A stretch of 39,318 nt of DNA, taken from positions 1 to 39,318 of the forward strand of contig CAIXOY010000233.1 in NCBI GenBank assembly GCA_903921135.1, given 5' to 3'. This DNA is from an uncultured Gammaproteobacteria bacterium (GTDB taxonomy: Bacteria; Pseudomonadota; Gammaproteobacteria; Pseudomonadales; UBA5518). The stretch's first letter is position 1. Every line of letters begins with the position of its first letter. The position numbers and the translations under genes are program-made. The notes under the pieces were generated by a model. That model did not search any database, had not been told where the DNA came from, and saw only the letters and a list, made by a program, of their open reading frames with translations. Positions 37,894 through 39,318 of this stretch are shown in pieces.

Positions 37894-37911
37894 TGCCCCG
37901 CGTGCGGGGCA
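37894..37911 (+). repeat. Hairpin in the sufB-sufC spacer
   Basis: TGCCCCGC (37,894-37,901) and GCGGGGCA (37,904-37,911) form a perfect 8-bp stem just after the sufB stop, in an 83-bp spacer inside an otherwise tight operon. No T-run follows. It may protect the sufB 3' end or set the ratio of sufB to sufC transcripts. Confidence 0.45.
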
Positions 37912-37964
37912 TGGGAGTGCGGCGAGTGTCGCGCGTCGAAACTGAACGCTTGGATTCCTGATAC

Positions 37965-38714
37965 ATGCTGTCGATCCGCAATCTTGCTGCCCGCATCGGG
38001 GACAAACAGATCCTGAAGGGCATAGACCTCGAGGTGAAACCCGGCGAGGTGCACGCCATCATGGGACCCAACGGTTCCGGGAAGAGCACGCTCGGCTATG
38101 TGCTCTCGGGCCGCGATGGCTACGAGGTGACGGGTGGCGAGGCCACTTTCCGCGGCAAGGATCTTTTCGCCCTCGCGACTGAAGAGCGCGCCCGTGAGGG
38201 ACTGTTCCTCGCATTCCAGTATCCGGTCGAGATTCCCGGCGTGAGCAATATGGAGTTCCTGAAGGCCTCGGTGGACGCAACGCGCGCGCACCGCGGTCAG
38301 GATCCGCTGGATGCGGTGCGCTTCATGAAACTCGCGCGTGAAACCTGCACCCGCGTCAATCTGGCGCAGGATTTCCTCAAGCGGGGCGTGAACGAGGGTT
38401 TCTCGGGAGGAGAGAAAAAGCGCAACGAGATCCTGCAGATGATGTTGCTCGAGCCCGCACTGGCCGTGCTCGACGAGACGGATTCGGGCCTCGACATCGA
38501 CGCGCTCCAGGTGGTTGCGGCCGGCGTGAACAGCATGCGCTCTGCCGAGCGTTCCTTCATCGTGGTGACCCACTACCAGCGTCTTCTCGATTTCATCGTG
38601 CCCGACTTCGTTCACGTGCTGGCCGGAGGGCGCATCGTGCGCTCGGGCGGACGCGAACTCGCGCTCGAGCTCGAAGAAAAAGGCTACGCCTGGCTCGAGC
38701 ACGAGGGGGCCTGA
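37965..38714 (+). CDS. sufC: Fe-S cluster assembly ATPase SufC
   Basis: A 249-residue ABC-type ATPase that drives conformational change of the SufB-SufD scaffold. Walker A GPNGSGKST covers residues 34-42, the Q-loop is FLAFQYPVEIPGVSN, the ABC signature is FSGGEKKRNEILQM, and Walker B/D-loop are LAVLDETDSGLDIDAL; the switch His is in VVTHYQRLL. There are no membrane domains, as expected. The TGA overlaps the sufD start (TGATG). Confidence 0.98.
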   Translation: MLSIRNLAARIGDKQILKGIDLEVKPGEVHAIMGPNGSGKSTLGYVLSGRDGYEVTGGEATFRGKDLFALATEERAREGLFLAFQYPVEIPGVSNMEFLKASVDATRAHRGQDPLDAVRFMKLARETCTRVNLAQDFLKRGVNEGFSGGEKKRNEILQMMLLEPALAVLDETDSGLDIDALQVVAAGVNSMRSAERSFIVVTHYQRLLDFIVPDFVHVLAGGRIVRSGGRELALELEEKGYAWLEHEGA

Positions 38715-39318
38715 TGGGCGGTTTCGACCGGCAGGCTGCGGCCGCCCTTTACGCAGCGGCGCATGGTGATTGGTTCTCGGCCTCACGCCAGGCCGCCCGC
38801 GCGGCGTGGCTCGTCTCGGACTGGCCCGGGCGCAAGACCGAGGAATGGAAGTACACCTCGCTCAGCGCGCTGGAAACGGACTCCTGGTTACGTGTGCCGC
38901 CCGTGGCGGCAGCCGGTGCGGAGGCGGGCATTCCCGGTCTGGACGCCGATTACATCGTGTTCCGTAATGGCCGCTTTGACCAGGCCGGTTCTTCTTTCCG
39001 CCCGGTTGCAGGCGTGCATCTCCACACAGTGAAAGACGCACCGGAACACCTGCGCGCACGATTCGGTGGACTTGCTGCGGGTTCGGGAAATCCCTTCGCC
39101 GCCCTCGCCGCATGCTGGACGGAAGAAGCGGTGCTGTTGCACGTCGAGGACGGCGTGCGACTGACCCGACCTGTCTGCGTGATCCATGTGGGCGAGCCTG
39201 CGGCCGAGGGCTGCGCCTGGGCGCAGCGGTTGCTGCTTCTGGCCGGCGCACGATCCGAGATGACGCTGATAGAACACTTCCCGGCCGGCTGCGCGAGCTA
39301 CGTCCCCGGTCTCACCGA
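38714..39318 (+). CDS. sufD: Fe-S cluster assembly protein SufD, 5' part
   Basis: The first 201 codons of SufD run off the right edge. The frame starts MGGFDRQAAAALYAAAHGDWF, contains the family motif GRKTEEWKYTSLSALE and the segment NPFAALAACWTEEAVLLHVEDG, and continues into the beta-helix region (SEMTLIEHFPAGCASYVPG). SufD pairs with SufB in the SufBC2D scaffold and is needed for iron delivery. ATG 38,714 overlaps the sufC stop by one base, so translation is coupled. Confidence 0.93.
   Translation, partial: MGGFDRQAAAALYAAAHGDWFSASRQAARAAWLVSDWPGRKTEEWKYTSLSALETDSWLRVPPVAAAGAEAGIPGLDADYIVFRNGRFDQAGSSFRPVAGVHLHTVKDAPEHLRARFGGLAAGSGNPFAALAACWTEEAVLLHVEDGVRLTRPVCVIHVGEPAAEGCAWAQRLLLLAGARSEMTLIEHFPAGCASYVPGLT

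Overview
The window is a GC-rich stretch of a gammaproteobacterial chromosome. Protein sequences and gene order resemble the Pseudomonas/Cellvibrio side of the class. The block cysG-serS-crcB-rarA-lolA-ftsK / trxB-aat-bpt-infA / clpA-clpS / cspD / icd / rluE-nudJ-mnmA-hflD-purB matches conserved gammaproteobacterial synteny, here carried between lineage-specific flanks. The lipid/steroid-type oxidoreductases and lack of mobile DNA would suit a free-living, perhaps marine, Cellvibrionales/Halieaceae-like bacterium; that placement is inference. I see no tRNA, rRNA, CRISPR array, insertion sequence or phage gene.

Layout. 1-3,568: 5' part of cysI (sulfite reductase), a 44-residue membrane peptide, a DUF2970 protein, nfuA, DAHP synthase and a low-molecular-weight phosphatase. 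3,725-7,654: an SDR, a fumarate-reductase/ketosteroid-dehydrogenase-type flavoprotein, a periplasmic alkaline-phosphatase-superfamily protein and a small unknown protein; the last three form the distal end of the leftward rluE-nudJ-mnmA-hflD-purB run (to 11,910). 12,020-16,459: icd, cspD, clpS, clpA. 16,499-19,191: leftward trxB-aat-bpt-infA, meeting clpA at a bidirectional terminator. 19,337-28,165: rightward ftsK-lolA-rarA-crcB-serS-cysG-gor with several overlaps. 28,177-30,294: tail-specific protease prc, leftward. 30,420-33,122: an Rv3520c-like LLM oxidoreductase and a plant-type phosphoglycerate mutase. 33,124-35,887: a zinc-ribbon membrane metalloprotease coupled to an SDR, then a conserved unknown protein. 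35,995-end: iscR-sufB-sufC-sufD (sufD cut by the window edge).

Functional links. ClpS, ClpA, Aat and Bpt together make an N-degron pathway. IscR, SufBCD and NfuA make and carry Fe-S clusters, and the nfuA and iscR upstream regions share a 28-bp element with 21 identities that I read as an IscR operator. CysG makes the siroheme that CysI needs. TrxB and Gor cover thiol redox. Most of the window is ordinary core genome. The points most worth a second look are the shared Fe-S operator, the structured cspD-clpS leader with an orphan terminator, the plant-type iPGM, the Rv3520c-like enzyme and other lipid-type oxidoreductases, and the coupled metalloprotease-SDR pair.
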